Below, piece after piece: positions 33,862 to 44,790 of a DNA stretch of 50,084 bases. The position numbers and the translations under genes were made by a program. Each line of letters opens with the position of its first letter. The first letter of the stretch is position 1. Below the pieces are notes generated by a model, which was not told the DNA's origin, made no database searches, and saw only the letters and a list, made by a program, of their open reading frames with translations. Origin of the DNA: Alphaproteobacteria bacterium. Lineage in GTDB: Bacteria; Pseudomonadota; Alphaproteobacteria; JAGPBS01. The stretch spans positions 1-50,084 of the forward strand of contig JAGPBS010000008.1 of assembly GCA_018063245.1 (NCBI GenBank). Direction: 5' to 3'.

Positions 33862-34593
33862 ATGACAGCTTCATCACCAGCCATTGAACTCAAAAATCTC
33901 ACCAAAACATTCAAAAAGACCAATGTTGTAAACCATATTAATCTACAAATTGAGCGCGGATCAATGACAGCTCTTTTAGGAAGCAATGGGGCCGGCAAAA
34001 CAACAACTCTTTCAATGATTATGGGCGTTGTCACACCTTCATCTGGCCACGTTTATATCAATGGTGAGGATTTTTACAAAGACCCGCAGTCGCATCTTAA
34101 AATGATGAATGTCTCTTCACCTTACATTGAACTCCCTAAAACACTGACAGTTCTTGAGAATCTAAGAGTTTTTGCAGGTCTTTACAATGTAAGAGACCAA
34201 AATACCAAAATTGATCAACTTCTCCATGATTTTCGCCTTAAAGATTTCCGCAACAAACCTGCAGGAAGACTCTCTGCAGGACAAAAAACAAGACTTTCTT
34301 TGGCCAAAGCACTCCTCAATGATCCACAAATCTTGCTCCTTGATGAACCGACTGCCTCTCTTGATCCAGAGAGTGCGGATTGGATACGCAGCTATCTGAA
34401 AACCTACCAGCAAAAAACAAAGGCAACGATTCTCCTTGCCTCTCACAATATGTTTGAAGTTGAAAAATTAGCTGATCATATTTTCTTCATGCATCATGGC
34501 AAAATCCTCAAAGAAGGCAATCGCCTTTCATTGCTCGATTACTTTGAGGCCGATTCTCTTGAAGAGATGTTCATTAAGATCGTACGGGAATAA
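33862..34593 (+). CDS. ABC transporter ATP-binding protein, orphan
   Basis: The 243-residue ATPase has Walker A GSNGAGKTT (40-48), signature LSAGQKTRLS, Walker B ILLLDEPTASLDP and the switch His in ASHNMFEVEKL. The CcmA/NatA-like pattern suggests an exporter of the ABC-2 type. No permease gene follows; the next gene is on the opposite strand with its 3' end adjacent. The permease must be elsewhere, or the protein is not a transporter component. It is divergent from hldE across a short promoter region. Confidence 0.9.
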   Translation: MTASSPAIELKNLTKTFKKTNVVNHINLQIERGSMTALLGSNGAGKTTTLSMIMGVVTPSSGHVYINGEDFYKDPQSHLKMMNVSSPYIELPKTLTVLENLRVFAGLYNVRDQNTKIDQLLHDFRLKDFRNKPAGRLSAGQKTRLSLAKALLNDPQILLLDEPTASLDPESADWIRSYLKTYQQKTKATILLASHNMFEVEKLADHIFFMHHGKILKEGNRLSLLDYFEADSLEEMFIKIVRE

Positions 34594-35436
34594 CTATAAA
34601 GACAGCATCTCTTTTGCTTGCTCATAGTGAAGTGCCTCAATGCATTTTCCATCGAGCTGAATCACTGCTTTTCCTGATTTTTGAGCCTCTTCATAAGCAG
34701 CCACAATCGATTTTGCCCAAATCAAATCACTTGAAGATGGCGAATATAGCCGATTCGCTGCCTCAATGGTTTTGGGATGAATCAGGGTCTTGCCATCAAA
34801 GCCCATTTCCTTTCCTTGGCGACATGAAAATGCAAAGCCATCATCATCATTCAAATCCAAATGCACACCATCCAAAATCTGAAGACCATGGGCTCTGGCT
34901 GCTAAAATAGAATAAGAGAGACTCGTAATCAATGGCAGTCTGTCTTGCGTATGCGCTGCTCTTAAATCTTTTGCCAGATCTGATGTGCCCATCACAAGAC
35001 AAGACAGCCGCTCTGAACTTCTTGCAATTTCTTTGGCATTTAAAATAGCAAGAGGCGTTTCCATCATTGCCCAGAGCTTAACTGTCTGAGGCGCTTTTTG
35101 GATTGTGAGCAGACTTTCGACCTTGTGAATTTGCTGAGCTGATTCAATTTTTGGCAAAAGAATGGCTGACACCTTTGCCCCTGCGAAGACACTCAGGTCA
35201 TCATACCCCCAGTCTGTTTCAAGTGAATTGATCCTTATGATCAACTTATGAGAGAGGTGTGAGGCTTCAGCACAAAATTGTTTTACTCTCTCTCTGCTTT
35301 GGATTTTTTCAGAAGGCGCAATCGCATCTTCTAGATCCAAAATATAAGCATCGGCCGCTAATGCTTGAACTTTAGCTAATGTTTTTTCTTGATCAGCGGG
35401 GACATAGAGAACAGAACGAAGGGGATTATATTGCAT
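34594..35436 (-). CDS. CitE-like CoA-ester lyase (HpcH/HpaI aldolase family)
   Basis: The protein (280 residues from the chosen start) begins NPLRSVLYVPADQEKTLAK, continues DAYILDLEDAIAPSEK (acidic metal and substrate residues) and has LIIRINSL, LLPKIES and AMMETPLAILN, the pattern of CitE/malyl-CoA lyase-like proteins. Possible substrates include citramalyl-CoA or malyl-CoA. There are no CitD/CitF partners, so it is a stand-alone lyase and not a citrate lyase subunit. ATG at 35436 is chosen for its AGAGAGG site; an in-frame GTG at 35460 is weaker. Confidence 0.88.
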   Translation of the reverse strand: MQYNPLRSVLYVPADQEKTLAKVQALAADAYILDLEDAIAPSEKIQSRERVKQFCAEASHLSHKLIIRINSLETDWGYDDLSVFAGAKVSAILLPKIESAQQIHKVESLLTIQKAPQTVKLWAMMETPLAILNAKEIARSSERLSCLVMGTSDLAKDLRAAHTQDRLPLITSLSYSILAARAHGLQILDGVHLDLNDDDGFAFSCRQGKEMGFDGKTLIHPKTIEAANRLYSPSSSDLIWAKSIVAAYEEAQKSGKAVIQLDGKCIEALHYEQAKEMLSL

Positions 35437-35507
35437 AGGAGCCTCTCTTTCATTGAACACCTCTTTATCTTGTCGGTGATTCTCAGAAATATCCAGCCCC
35501 TTTTTTA

Positions 35508-36521
35508 CTAAAAGGCTTCTTTTATGAGTAATTCCGCAATTTGAACAGCATTGAGCGCCGCCCCCTTACGTAAATTATCAGAGACAACCCAAAGATTTAG
35601 CCCATTATCAACCGTTGAATCTTCTCGGATACGAGAGACATAAACCAAATCCTCACCCACGCATTCTTGCGGTGTCACGTAGCCATCATCTGACTTACGG
35701 TCAACAACAGAAACACCTGGCGCTGACTTCAAGAATTTTCTTGCTTGCTCAGCTGATATCTCATTTTCAAATTCAATATTGGCTGACATAGCATGGCCAA
35801 CAAAAACAGGAACACGCACGGAAGTCACAGAAACTTTGATCTTCGGATCAACAATCTTTTTGATCTCAACCATAATTTTCCATTCTTCTTTTGTGCCACC
35901 ATCATCCATAAACTGATCAATATGCGGGATCACATTGAAGGCAATCTGTTTTGTAAACTGCTCTTTGGTCATTTCTTGGTTCATATAGATACCACGCGTT
36001 TGATTAAAGAGCTCATCCATCGCAGCCCGGCCTGCGCCCGACACAGATTGATAAGTTGAAATCACAACACGCTTGATCTTTGCAGCGTCATGAAGTGGCT
36101 TTAATGCGAGAACCAGCATCGCAACAACACAGTTGGGATTGGCAATAATCTTCTTCTTTTTGTACAAAGAGAGCGCGCCAGGATTCACTTCTGGAACGAT
36201 GAGCGGAATATCAGAATCAACCCGAAAATGAGAGCTATTATCAATGAGAATCGCGCCTGATTTTGTGATCTTATCCGCATATTGACTGATCACCTTTGAA
36301 CCTGCTGATGCTAAAACAATATTCACTTTTGAAAAATCGAATGAGCTTAGTGAATCAACAGAAATATCTTCATTTTCGCCATATGAAATTTGGGCGCCTA
36401 CAGAATTTTCAGAGGCAAGAACGAAAACATTTTTCTTTGAAAATCCGCGTTCTGCAAGAATTTGAACAATCTCTCTGCCAACATTCCCAGTCGCACCGAT
36501 CACCGCAATTTTAACGCTCAT
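35508..36521 (-). CDS. asd: Aspartate-semialdehyde dehydrogenase
   Basis: Asd reduces aspartyl phosphate to the semialdehyde for lysine/diaminopimelate, threonine and methionine synthesis. The 337-residue sequence starts KIAVIGATGNVGREIVQIL and carries the catalytic Cys in ANPNCVVAMLVLAL. It also has a QSVSGAGRAAMDEL loop and RVPVFVGHAMSANIEF with the active-site His. It is complete, and AGAGG precedes the ATG. The downstream convergent or adjacent genes are not in the pathway. Confidence 0.97.
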   Translation of the reverse strand: MSVKIAVIGATGNVGREIVQILAERGFSKKNVFVLASENSVGAQISYGENEDISVDSLSSFDFSKVNIVLASAGSKVISQYADKITKSGAILIDNSSHFRVDSDIPLIVPEVNPGALSLYKKKKIIANPNCVVAMLVLALKPLHDAAKIKRVVISTYQSVSGAGRAAMDELFNQTRGIYMNQEMTKEQFTKQIAFNVIPHIDQFMDDGGTKEEWKIMVEIKKIVDPKIKVSVTSVRVPVFVGHAMSANIEFENEISAEQARKFLKSAPGVSVVDRKSDDGYVTPQECVGEDLVYVSRIREDSTVDNGLNLWVVSDNLRKGAALNAVQIAELLIKEAF

Positions 36522-36598
36522 GAAAAACCTCTTTTTATACTATAATAAAGCTGATATAACTTGGCATGAAACAAACCAAAAGGCAAGAAAATTCAAAG

Positions 36599-38521
36599 AT
36601 GTGTGGCATTACAGGATTCTGGGATTTTTTAAAAAATAAATCTCTTGAGGCGCAAACAACTTACCTACACCAAATGACCAATTCAATCGCTTATCGCGGT
36701 CCAGATAGTTTTGGCTATTGGCAAGATGAAAAAGCAGATCTGCACTTCGGTCATCGTCGCCTTGCGATCGTTGATCTGTCAGCCAATGGTCATCAACCAA
36801 TGATCTCTCAAAATGGCCGATACGTGCTCATCTACAATGGTGAGGTTTATAATTCAGCCATCATCAGATCAAAACTTGAAACAGAAGGACTTTCATTCAA
36901 AGGTCATTCTGACACTGAAATTATTCTTGAGGCCTTTTCACTTTGGGGCATTGATGAAACACTCGCTCATATGGTTGGCATGTTTGCTCTAGCCCTTTGG
37001 GATAAACAAACCGAAACACTTTTTCTCATGCGCGATCGTGTGGGTGTCAAACCACTTTACTGGGGCATACAAAACAATGTGCTTCTTTTTGGCTCAGAAT
37101 TAAAGAGTCTTAAAGAGCATCCTGCCTTTGATAGCAAAAGAAACCTAGAAGCTCTCTCTCATTATCTAACCTATGGCTTTATCCCCACGCCACTCAGCAT
37201 CTATGAACACACACAAAAGTGTAAACCTGGGACTTATCTTGTCATCAAGAGCCCTACCGATATCAAAGAAGTTTGCTATTGGAGCCTTTATGACAAAGCA
37301 ATTGATGGCCTTAAAAACCCATTGCAATCTTCGTTTGAAAAAAATATGACGTCGCTCGAGGCAATATTAGACACAGCTATCTCAAGCCGCATGGTAGCAG
37401 ATGTTCCTTTAGGTTGTTTTCTCTCCGGCGGTATTGACTCATCCTTGGTTGCGGCACTCATGCAAAAGCATAGTTTAAAACCGATTCAGACCTTCTCCAT
37501 TGGTTTTGATCATAAGCATTTCAATGAAGCACCTTATGCAAAGGCAATTGCAACTCATCTGGGGACAGATCATCATGAGCATATTTTTAAGCCTCAAGAG
37601 GCTTTAGATCTCATGACAAAAATTCCTGAGTGGTTTGATGAGCCTTTTGCAGATTCATCCGCTTTGCCGACCTTTCTTGTTTCAAAAATGGCACGACAAA
37701 AAGTCACGGTTGCTCTGTCAGGAGATGGCGGTGATGAATTTTTTGCTGGCTATAATCGTTATCTTTTCGCCGGCAAACATTGGGAAAAACTTAAGAACAT
37801 ACCCGCCCCTTTGAAGGTCATTTTCAAACATATTCTTCAATCTTTATCTCCTAAACAGTTGGATGCTCTTGCAACCATTTTACACAAAAGAATTCGCCCA
37901 AATCATTTTGGTGAAAAGGTCATGAAATTTATTCCGCTGCTCGAAGCTGAATCAACTCAAGATCTCTATCGTCACTGTGTTTCTCTGCCTCATCGACACT
38001 CTTTCTTGAAAGAATCAAACGCTCCCTCACCTTCCTTTGCTTTTGACCATAAAATGACAAACATCAATGCCATTGAAGCCATGCAAATTTACGATGCTCT
38101 TTTTTACATGATGGATGATGTGTTGGTAAAAGTCGACAGAGCCTCTATGGCAACGTCTCTTGAAGCCAGAGAACCACTTTTGGATCATCGACTCATTGAA
38201 TTCAGTTTCAAATTACCCATGAGTCAAAAAATGTCCGGAAGCCAGGGGAAAATGCCACTCCGGCACATTCTGCACAAATATGTGCCCAAAGCTCTTTTTG
38301 AAAGACCAAAGGCTGGCTTTGCCATTCCTGTGGCAGACTGGCTCAAAACAGATTTAAGAGACATGGCTGAAGAGTGCTTTTCAACCCATGCTTTGTCTCA
38401 AACACCCGAGCTTCATACCACTCATATTCAAGCAGAGTGGTATGCCTTCAAAAAAGGACAAACACACCTCGCGCATCACCTCTGGGCCCTTTTGATTTAT
38501 CAATTGTGGGCGAGGGGGTGA
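36599..38521 (+). CDS. asnB: Asparagine synthetase (glutamine-hydrolysing)
   Basis: The start at 36599 places Cys2 at the N-terminus (MCGITGFWD), needed as the glutaminase nucleophile; an upstream in-frame ATG at 36566 would mask it. The product of 640 residues contains RGPDSFGYW, HRRLAIVDLS and NGEVYN in the glutaminase domain, and the ATP-pyrophosphatase loop SGGIDSSLVAAL in the synthetase domain. Its length and type match the AsnB forms often found in polysaccharide loci, where they amidate glycans, so either asparagine synthesis or glycan amidation is possible. Confidence 0.92.
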   Translation: MCGITGFWDFLKNKSLEAQTTYLHQMTNSIAYRGPDSFGYWQDEKADLHFGHRRLAIVDLSANGHQPMISQNGRYVLIYNGEVYNSAIIRSKLETEGLSFKGHSDTEIILEAFSLWGIDETLAHMVGMFALALWDKQTETLFLMRDRVGVKPLYWGIQNNVLLFGSELKSLKEHPAFDSKRNLEALSHYLTYGFIPTPLSIYEHTQKCKPGTYLVIKSPTDIKEVCYWSLYDKAIDGLKNPLQSSFEKNMTSLEAILDTAISSRMVADVPLGCFLSGGIDSSLVAALMQKHSLKPIQTFSIGFDHKHFNEAPYAKAIATHLGTDHHEHIFKPQEALDLMTKIPEWFDEPFADSSALPTFLVSKMARQKVTVALSGDGGDEFFAGYNRYLFAGKHWEKLKNIPAPLKVIFKHILQSLSPKQLDALATILHKRIRPNHFGEKVMKFIPLLEAESTQDLYRHCVSLPHRHSFLKESNAPSPSFAFDHKMTNINAIEAMQIYDALFYMMDDVLVKVDRASMATSLEAREPLLDHRLIEFSFKLPMSQKMSGSQGKMPLRHILHKYVPKALFERPKAGFAIPVADWLKTDLRDMAEECFSTHALSQTPELHTTHIQAEWYAFKKGQTHLAHHLWALLIYQLWARG

Positions 38522-38561
38522 CTAAATCGATTTTTAGTATCAACTATGAAGGAAAATCAAA

Positions 38562-40817
38562 ATGACGAACGTGACCTTAGCACAGGCTCTCAGTAATATT
38601 GAGGCTATTGATAAAACAATTATTGGAGACCTCAGTACAAAGATAGAGTTCGATGAAAATGTCTCTGTTGTCTACACACATCTTCAACCACGAGCAAGTG
38701 GGTCCTTTTCTATTTATGACCTGATTCTTTTAAGTGATCGGCCAGGGATTGCATTAAGTGATCGTGAAGTAATCGCTTGCACAGAGATTAAGTACCCTGA
38801 AGAAAATTCTTCTCACACTATTCTTAAAAGAGAAATTTTAGCTTGGGTTGTTTTTATGGCCACAGGCTCATACTCTAGACAAGGGGCGGAGCCTTCAATG
38901 ATCAATTCAAAAACATCATACAGATCATGGTTAGTTTCTGAAGCTTTTAATAGAAAAGAACAATATCAAATTGTTAACCAGGGCAAACAGATCACGATTG
39001 ATAATGAGACTCACAAATTTATCGCACTAGCAACTGATCTGATAAGTGAAAACCTATTATCATTTGACCAATTAAAAAGCTTTATTAATTTATTTATGAT
39101 GGCAAACAAAAATTATATAAGCTCGAATTTTCTAGATACACCCTTCTTTACTGCTTTTGAACAAATTTTTAAAAAAGCTTTTGTTCAAGGCTTCTTTGAC
39201 ACAAACCAAAATTTTGATGTTGCTCTTTGTCTTGGGGCGATTTTATCATCAATTAAAACAGATCCTTCGGAATCTGACTCTGCCCGCCGAAAACCTCTTG
39301 TTTTAACAACTGATCAAGAAGACCAAATTCTTTCGCTCCTTCAACATTTTTTTAAACAACCTGCCTTTTCAGCCAAGCTATTTAGTACCGTTTGTTTTTC
39401 TCCAGATGACTATATTGACGTTCCCGTTGATTACTTAATTCTTTGCCTTAATAACTTTCTCAGCACGCTTAGAAGTGGAATATTTAATTTTCAAATGTTC
39501 CAACATTTGAAAGAGCTTGATAGTGAATTCTGTGTAGATATATCCTTTTTTAATAATCATTTTATGAAAGATATTGAACTCAAAAAAGTCCCAGTTGATG
39601 TTCATCCTGTAGATGGAAGAGTTCTACCATTCATAAGATTTTTTTATGAATACGATGATGAATTTAAAGACTCTTTTATGCAAGATATGTCTCAACCAGG
39701 AACACAAACACCTCTTGCATCTTTTTTAGAGAAAATGGGCGCACCCGTTGAACAACATAGAAAAATGCTTACTCTCTTTACTAACTTAACAGAAGATCTT
39801 GAAACTTTTGATGGTGAATTTAATAAAGACCTCCCTATCAGATCAGAGATCATCCAAAATGGTAGATACAATCTTGATGTTGTTTGCCGTGAATTTAAAA
39901 GATTTCTAACAGCAACAGAAAAAGCCTATCTTGCATTTATCCAAAGCAGGACCGTACTTAGAAAAAACCCTGAATTCAAAAAATTTCTACTGGATCTAAA
40001 ACCACTGTTTTGGTTAGAGATTAATATCAATAGCCCCGCCACTTACACTTCTTTAAAAGGATATATTGATGCAAGCATCCATCTTTTCAAACTCCAAATG
40101 CGGAGATTTTTTGATGATTCATTTTTACGCACCTTGACACAATTTCCATTTGAACAGATAAAAAGTATATTCGGATTATTCGAAGAAGGCCGAGGATTCA
40201 TTGTTGAACCAGCTTTACAGAAACTGCAATTAATAATTACCCTAAAAATTGGAGTAATAACAGACTCAGTAGATATACCTAAATCATCAGTTACAGCAAT
40301 TGATGAAATGATAAATATTTCAATGCACTACCAAAATTGTCTCAGATATAGCTATGCGCATCTTAGATTAGATCCATTAACTCAAATATCTTTTAATACA
40401 TTAGGATTATTAGAGTATGTAAAAGATTGCACATCAGCCTTAAAAAAACTCATTGAAATGGAAAGTGCCATCGACCATGAATTAATTCCTATCATCCTTG
40501 AGGAATTAATGACTCATGCTGACAATATTGTTTTTAGCTATCTTGGTTATAATACAATGACAATACTTTTGCCAAATGCATTTTATTATAACATCCATAA
40601 AACACTCCTTCATTATGCTTTTGCAATAGAAAGGGGCATCATCACAACAGAACAATATTGCAAAATACTTGAAAAACATATCCAAAACGAGTTCAATAAC
40701 ACAGCCACTTCTACCGATTTCAACGAAGATTTGACCGATCTCATATTGAAAATCATTGGCCGCTATTTAAGCTATGGAAAAGTTGATAACTTAGAGAAAT
40801 TAATCAATAAGGCTTAA
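38562..40817 (+). CDS. Hypothetical 751-residue protein
   Basis: The family is not recognised. The sequence is mostly alpha-helical, rich in Phe, Leu, Ile, Asp and Lys, with no signal peptide, membrane helix or clear motif. Residues 30-110 include beta-like segments (VSVVYTHLQ; IYDLILLSDRPGIALSD; VIACTEIKYP), and the rest looks helical. The codons are visibly more AT-rich than in the flanking asnB and secA, which could mean recent acquisition or weak selection. GGAAAATC precedes the ATG. It stands alone. A type III effector is conceivable but unproven. Confidence 0.75.
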   Translation: MTNVTLAQALSNIEAIDKTIIGDLSTKIEFDENVSVVYTHLQPRASGSFSIYDLILLSDRPGIALSDREVIACTEIKYPEENSSHTILKREILAWVVFMATGSYSRQGAEPSMINSKTSYRSWLVSEAFNRKEQYQIVNQGKQITIDNETHKFIALATDLISENLLSFDQLKSFINLFMMANKNYISSNFLDTPFFTAFEQIFKKAFVQGFFDTNQNFDVALCLGAILSSIKTDPSESDSARRKPLVLTTDQEDQILSLLQHFFKQPAFSAKLFSTVCFSPDDYIDVPVDYLILCLNNFLSTLRSGIFNFQMFQHLKELDSEFCVDISFFNNHFMKDIELKKVPVDVHPVDGRVLPFIRFFYEYDDEFKDSFMQDMSQPGTQTPLASFLEKMGAPVEQHRKMLTLFTNLTEDLETFDGEFNKDLPIRSEIIQNGRYNLDVVCREFKRFLTATEKAYLAFIQSRTVLRKNPEFKKFLLDLKPLFWLEININSPATYTSLKGYIDASIHLFKLQMRRFFDDSFLRTLTQFPFEQIKSIFGLFEEGRGFIVEPALQKLQLIITLKIGVITDSVDIPKSSVTAIDEMINISMHYQNCLRYSYAHLRLDPLTQISFNTLGLLEYVKDCTSALKKLIEMESAIDHELIPIILEELMTHADNIVFSYLGYNTMTILLPNAFYYNIHKTLLHYAFAIERGIITTEQYCKILEKHIQNEFNNTATSTDFNEDLTDLILKIIGRYLSYGKVDNLEKLINKA

Positions 40818-40840
40818 TACATCAGATCCTTCTGTATTAA
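40816..40840. other. Perfect 7-bp inverted repeat after the 751-residue gene
   Basis: TAATACA and TGTATTA surround an 11-nt loop that starts at the stop codon of the gene. There is no T-run, so termination by this hairpin alone is doubtful. Confidence 0.3.
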
Positions 40841-40885
40841 GTTCTACATCCTCTAAAATTTATATCTCAAAACCCAAAAGCGCTC

Positions 40886-43594
40886 TTAAGCTAAAACGCC
40901 ATGGCAATGCTTATACTTCTTCCCCGATCCACATGGGCAAGGCGCATTGCGCTGCACTTTAGACCAGCCATTTGGATCAGAATCCGCCTGTTTCACCGTT
41001 CCCTTTTTAGAGGAACCTTGATCGCTACCGCCGTCCATTAAAGCTGGGTCCTGACGTGTTTCATGCATCTTTTTCGGCAAAGCCGGCTCATTCGGAAGAT
41101 CTTCTACAGAGCTCGCCTGAACCTCAACATGCATCAAGAAGTGCGTTACCATCTCTCTAAAGCTCTCAAGCATTAGCTTGAAGAGATTAAATGATTCTTG
41201 CTTATATTCATTCAAAGGATCTTTTTGAGCATAGGCTCTGAGTCCAATACCTTGACGCAAATGATCCAAAGCCAAAAGATGTTCTTTCCAATTCTTATCC
41301 AGAATCTGAAGCAAAATACTCTTTTCAGCCGCATGCCAAATCTCAGGACCGTACTTTAAGATCTTACCTGCAACATGATCATCCGCAGCTTTGATAACAC
41401 GCTCTAAAAGCTCATCACCACCGATTCCGTCTTCATCACCCCATGCTTCAATCGGAAGATCGAGCGCAAGAACTGTCTGAACTTGTTCTTTCAACCCTTT
41501 CAGATCCCACTGTTCAGCATATGATTTTGGTGGAATGAATCGATCGACCATATCTTCGATCACATCAAGGCGCATGTCTGTAACCATCTCAGACACATCT
41601 GCTTTTGACATAATTTCGCGTCTTTGCTCATAAACAACTTTACGCTGATCATTCATCACATTATCGAACTTGAGCAAATTCTTACGAATTTCAAAGTTGT
41701 GAGCTTCAACTTTTTCTTGTGCTTTTTCTAGAGCCTTGCTGATCCACGGATGGATGATCGCCTCACCCTCTTCAAAACCAAGCTTACCCATCATCGATTG
41801 AATTCGATCCGATCCGAAAATACGCATCAGATCATCTTCAAGAGACAAAAAGAATTTGGAAGCGCCTGGATCGCCTTGACGCCCTGAACGACCACGTAAC
41901 TGGTTATCAATACGTCTTGATTCATGACGTTCAGTCCCGATCACATAAAGACCACCTGCTTCAATCACAAGCTTTTTGTCTTCTTCAATCTGAGCAAGAA
42001 GCTCTTTTCTTTTCTTATTCAGAGCAGCTTCCGTCATACCTTCTTTCATTTCAGCCTGAAGCATCATATCAATATTACCGCCAAGCTGAATGTCAGTTCC
42101 GCGCCCTGCCATATTGGTTGCAATTGTAACCGCACCCGGACGACCTGCTTGAGCAATAATTTCTGCTTCTTTGTCATGGAAACGCGCATTCAACACATGG
42201 TGCTTAATCTTGTTTTTTGTCAGTATTTTTGATACATATTCAGATTTTTCAATCGACACAGTTCCAACCAAAACAGGCTGCTTTCTTTTTTGGCATTCTT
42301 CAACCATTTTCAGAACAGCATTGTATTTTTCATCAGCTGTCCTATAGATTTCATCATCATGATCAATACGCGAGACATCTCTATTTGTTGGAATTTCTAC
42401 AACATCAAGCGAATAAATTTCAGCAAATTCAGGAGCCTCTGTCATCGCAGTTCCCGTCATACCTGCCAATTTATTGTATAATCTGAAATAATTTTGGAAA
42501 GTGATTGATGCAAGCGTCTGATTCTCTTGTTGAATCGGCACATTCTCTTTAGCTTCAATTGCTTGATGCAGGCCTTCTGAATAACGCCGCCCTTCCATCA
42601 TACGACCCGTAAACTCATCAATAATGATAATTTTTGAATCTTTAACAATATACTCTTTATCCTTTGAGAACATGTGGTAAGCACGCAATGACTGATTCAC
42701 ATGATGCACAAGACTCACATTCGCGAGATCATACAAATTCCCTGATTCAATGAGGCCTTCTGCTCTTAAAATCTCTTCAAGTTTTTCTGTCCCTACATCT
42801 GTTAAGGTAACAGATCTCGACTTTTCATCCTTTTCAAAATCTCCATCTGCTTCTGAAAGACGTGGGATAATTTTGTTTACAGCGATATAAAGCGCTGAGC
42901 TATCTTCAGCAGGACCTGAAATAATGAGCGGTGTTCTTGCCTCATCAATCAGAATACTATCAACCTCATCGACAATTGCAAAATGGAAACCACGTTGAAC
43001 CATTTCAGGTAGACGGAACTTCATATTATCACGCAAATAGTCAAACCCAAGCTCATTGTTTGTTGCATAGGTTACATCACACGCATAGGCGGCTTGACGC
43101 TCTTCATCATTCAAACCATGAACAATGCATCCAACGGTCATTCCTAGAAAACGGTAAATAGCTCCCATCCATTCGCTGTCGCGCTGTGCAAGATAATCAT
43201 TCACCGTCACAACATGAGCACCTTTTCCAGCAAGAGCATTTAAATAAACAGGAAGCGTTGAAACAAGAGTTTTACCTTCACCTGTGCGCATTTCTGAAAT
43301 ACCACCTTCATGAAGCGTAATACCACCCATGATTTGAACATCAAAATGTCTTTGCCCTAAAACACGAAAAGCCGCTTCTCTGACAACGGCAAAGGCTTCA
43401 TTCAACAAGCTGTCAACTGTCTCACCCTTGGCAAGACGATCACGGAATTCTGTCGTTTTTGCTCTTAATTCTTCATCATTGAGAGCTTTGATTGAAGGCT
43501 CAAGCGCATTAACAAGCTGAGCACGCTCGCGTAACTGCTTAATTCTACGATCATTCACAGACCCAAAAACTTTTTTTAACAATGCAAAAACCAT
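40886..43594 (-). CDS. secA: Preprotein translocase ATPase SecA
   Basis: SecA drives protein export through SecYEG. From the ATG at 43594 the product is 902 residues and starts [16 protein letters not shown]. It has Walker A GEGKT in [14 protein letters not shown], the [20 protein letters not shown] Walker B region, [14 protein letters not shown] and [12 protein letters not shown]-terminal zinc motif [17 protein letters not shown] binds SecB and lipids. AGAGGA precedes this ATG; the ATG 18 bp upstream lacks a site. It is divergent from the PpiC gene, a common alphaproteobacterial arrangement. Confidence 0.98.
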   Translation of the reverse strand: MVFALLKKVFGSVNDRRIKQLRERAQLVNALEPSIKALNDEELRAKTTEFRDRLAKGETVDSLLNEAFAVVREAAFRVLGQRHFDVQIMGGITLHEGGISEMRTGEGKTLVSTLPVYLNALAGKGAHVVTVNDYLAQRDSEWMGAIYRFLGMTVGCIVHGLNDEERQAAYACDVTYATNNELGFDYLRDNMKFRLPEMVQRGFHFAIVDEVDSILIDEARTPLIISGPAEDSSALYIAVNKIIPRLSEADGDFEKDEKSRSVTLTDVGTEKLEEILRAEGLIESGNLYDLANVSLVHHVNQSLRAYHMFSKDKEYIVKDSKIIIIDEFTGRMMEGRRYSEGLHQAIEAKENVPIQQENQTLASITFQNYFRLYNKLAGMTGTAMTEAPEFAEIYSLDVVEIPTNRDVSRIDHDDEIYRTADEKYNAVLKMVEECQKRKQPVLVGTVSIEKSEYVSKILTKNKIKHHVLNARFHDKEAEIIAQAGRPGAVTIATNMAGRGTDIQLGGNIDMMLQAEMKEGMTEAALNKKRKELLAQIEEDKKLVIEAGGLYVIGTERHESRRIDNQLRGRSGRQGDPGASKFFLSLEDDLMRIFGSDRIQSMMGKLGFEEGEAIIHPWISKALEKAQEKVEAHNFEIRKNLLKFDNVMNDQRKVVYEQRREIMSKADVSEMVTDMRLDVIEDMVDRFIPPKSYAEQWDLKGLKEQVQTVLALDLPIEAWGDEDGIGGDELLERVIKAADDHVAGKILKYGPEIWHAAEKSILLQILDKNWKEHLLALDHLRQGIGLRAYAQKDPLNEYKQESFNLFKLMLESFREMVTHFLMHVEVQASSVEDLPNEPALPKKMHETRQDPALMDGGSDQGSSKKGTVKQADSDPNGWSKVQRNAPCPCGSGKKYKHCHGVLA

Positions 43595-43675
43595 TTTATC
43601 CTCTTCAACCAAATGAAATTCATCGATAAACTTTACATCATAAAATTCATTAATTCAATGTTATTCAAATATTTT

Positions 43676-43703
43676 TTGACTCTCTGAAATTTCTGTGCAT
43701 AAT
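43676..43703 (+). promoter_or_regulatory. Probable promoter of the PpiC isomerase gene
   Basis: TTGACT at 43676 and CATAAT at 43698 are 16 bp apart; transcription would start about 86 nt before the ATG at 43796. Confidence 0.45.
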
Positions 43704-43795
43704 TATAGTCCTTAGCTAAAGTTTTTAAAAACAAAACGCGAAAATGTTGCTCTTCAAAATTGCTTGATTTTCGCGAACTTATAATGGGGAAACAC

Positions 43796-44773
43796 ATGAA
43801 TAAAGTTATCATTACAATCGTTGCTCTGGTTGTTCTTGCTGGCGGCGGTTACGGCGTATATAAATATATGAACAAAAACAAAGATCAATCTAGCGCTGAA
43901 TCTGTGCTCGCAGAAATCGACTCAGCAAAACCTGGTATTGTTGTTGCAAAAGTAAACAACCAACCGATTACAATGGCTGAGCTCAAGACTTTCGTTAAAA
44001 TGATTCCACCTCAATATCAACAAATGCCAATGGAAACTTTATATCCTCAATTGGTTCAACAGCTTGTTGTTGCAAAACTGGTTGAAACAAAAGCAAATAG
44101 CTTAAATATGGCAAATGATCCTGAAGTTGTTGAAAAAATTGAACAGGCTAAAAAGCAAATCATTGAAGGTACATTTATTCAACGTGAAGTGAATAAAAAG
44201 ATCAATGACGGCAAACTCAAAGAAGCTTACCAAGCTTTCGTTAAAGAAAACCCAGCAGAAGAAGAAGTTCACGCAAGACATATTCTTGTTGATTCAGAAG
44301 ATGCAGCAAAAGCAATCATTGCAAAATTAAATGACTCAAATGGTAAAAACTTTGAAGAGCTTGCAAAAACATCATCCAAAGATGTTAACTCTGGTCAAAA
44401 TGGTGGCGATCTTGGCTACTTCACAAAACAAGAAATGATTCCTGAATTCTCAAATGCAGCTTTTGCAATGAATAAAGGAAGCTTCAGCTCAACACCTGTT
44501 AAATCATCATTCGGATGGCACGTGATCAAAGTTGAAGACAAAAGAAAAAGACCACAACCAACATTTGATGAGCTAAAGCCACAAATAGGTGCACAACTGT
44601 CACGTGCAGCTTATCAAGACATTGTGACTGATCTTCAAAAGAATGCAACAATTGAGCTTTTCGACATGAAAGGTAAGCCATTGCCAAAAGCAGAAGGTGA
44701 ACAACCAGCTGCTCCAACAGCAGTGCCTGCGGCTCCTGAAACAAAGACAGCTCCAGCTCCTACAGCTGAGTAA
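43796..44773 (+). CDS. PpiC-type peptidyl-prolyl isomerase, membrane-anchored
   Basis: The 325-residue protein has an N-terminal membrane anchor (about 3-22), a SurA/PrsA-like helical N domain (VVAKVNNQPITMAELKTFV), one parvulin domain (about 164-255; VHARHILVDSEDAAKAI, GGDLGYFTKQEMIPEF, SFGWHVIKVED) and a Pro/Ala-rich tail. It assists folding of exported or outer-membrane proteins in the periplasm. The start at 43796 is chosen for its GGGGA site; upstream in-frame starts would spoil the signal anchor. It is followed by a strong terminator. Confidence 0.92.
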   Translation: MNKVIITIVALVVLAGGGYGVYKYMNKNKDQSSAESVLAEIDSAKPGIVVAKVNNQPITMAELKTFVKMIPPQYQQMPMETLYPQLVQQLVVAKLVETKANSLNMANDPEVVEKIEQAKKQIIEGTFIQREVNKKINDGKLKEAYQAFVKENPAEEEVHARHILVDSEDAAKAIIAKLNDSNGKNFEELAKTSSKDVNSGQNGGDLGYFTKQEMIPEFSNAAFAMNKGSFSSTPVKSSFGWHVIKVEDKRKRPQPTFDELKPQIGAQLSRAAYQDIVTDLQKNATIELFDMKGKPLPKAEGEQPAAPTAVPAAPETKTAPAPTAE

Positions 44774-44790
44774 AGAATTGAAAACTCATA

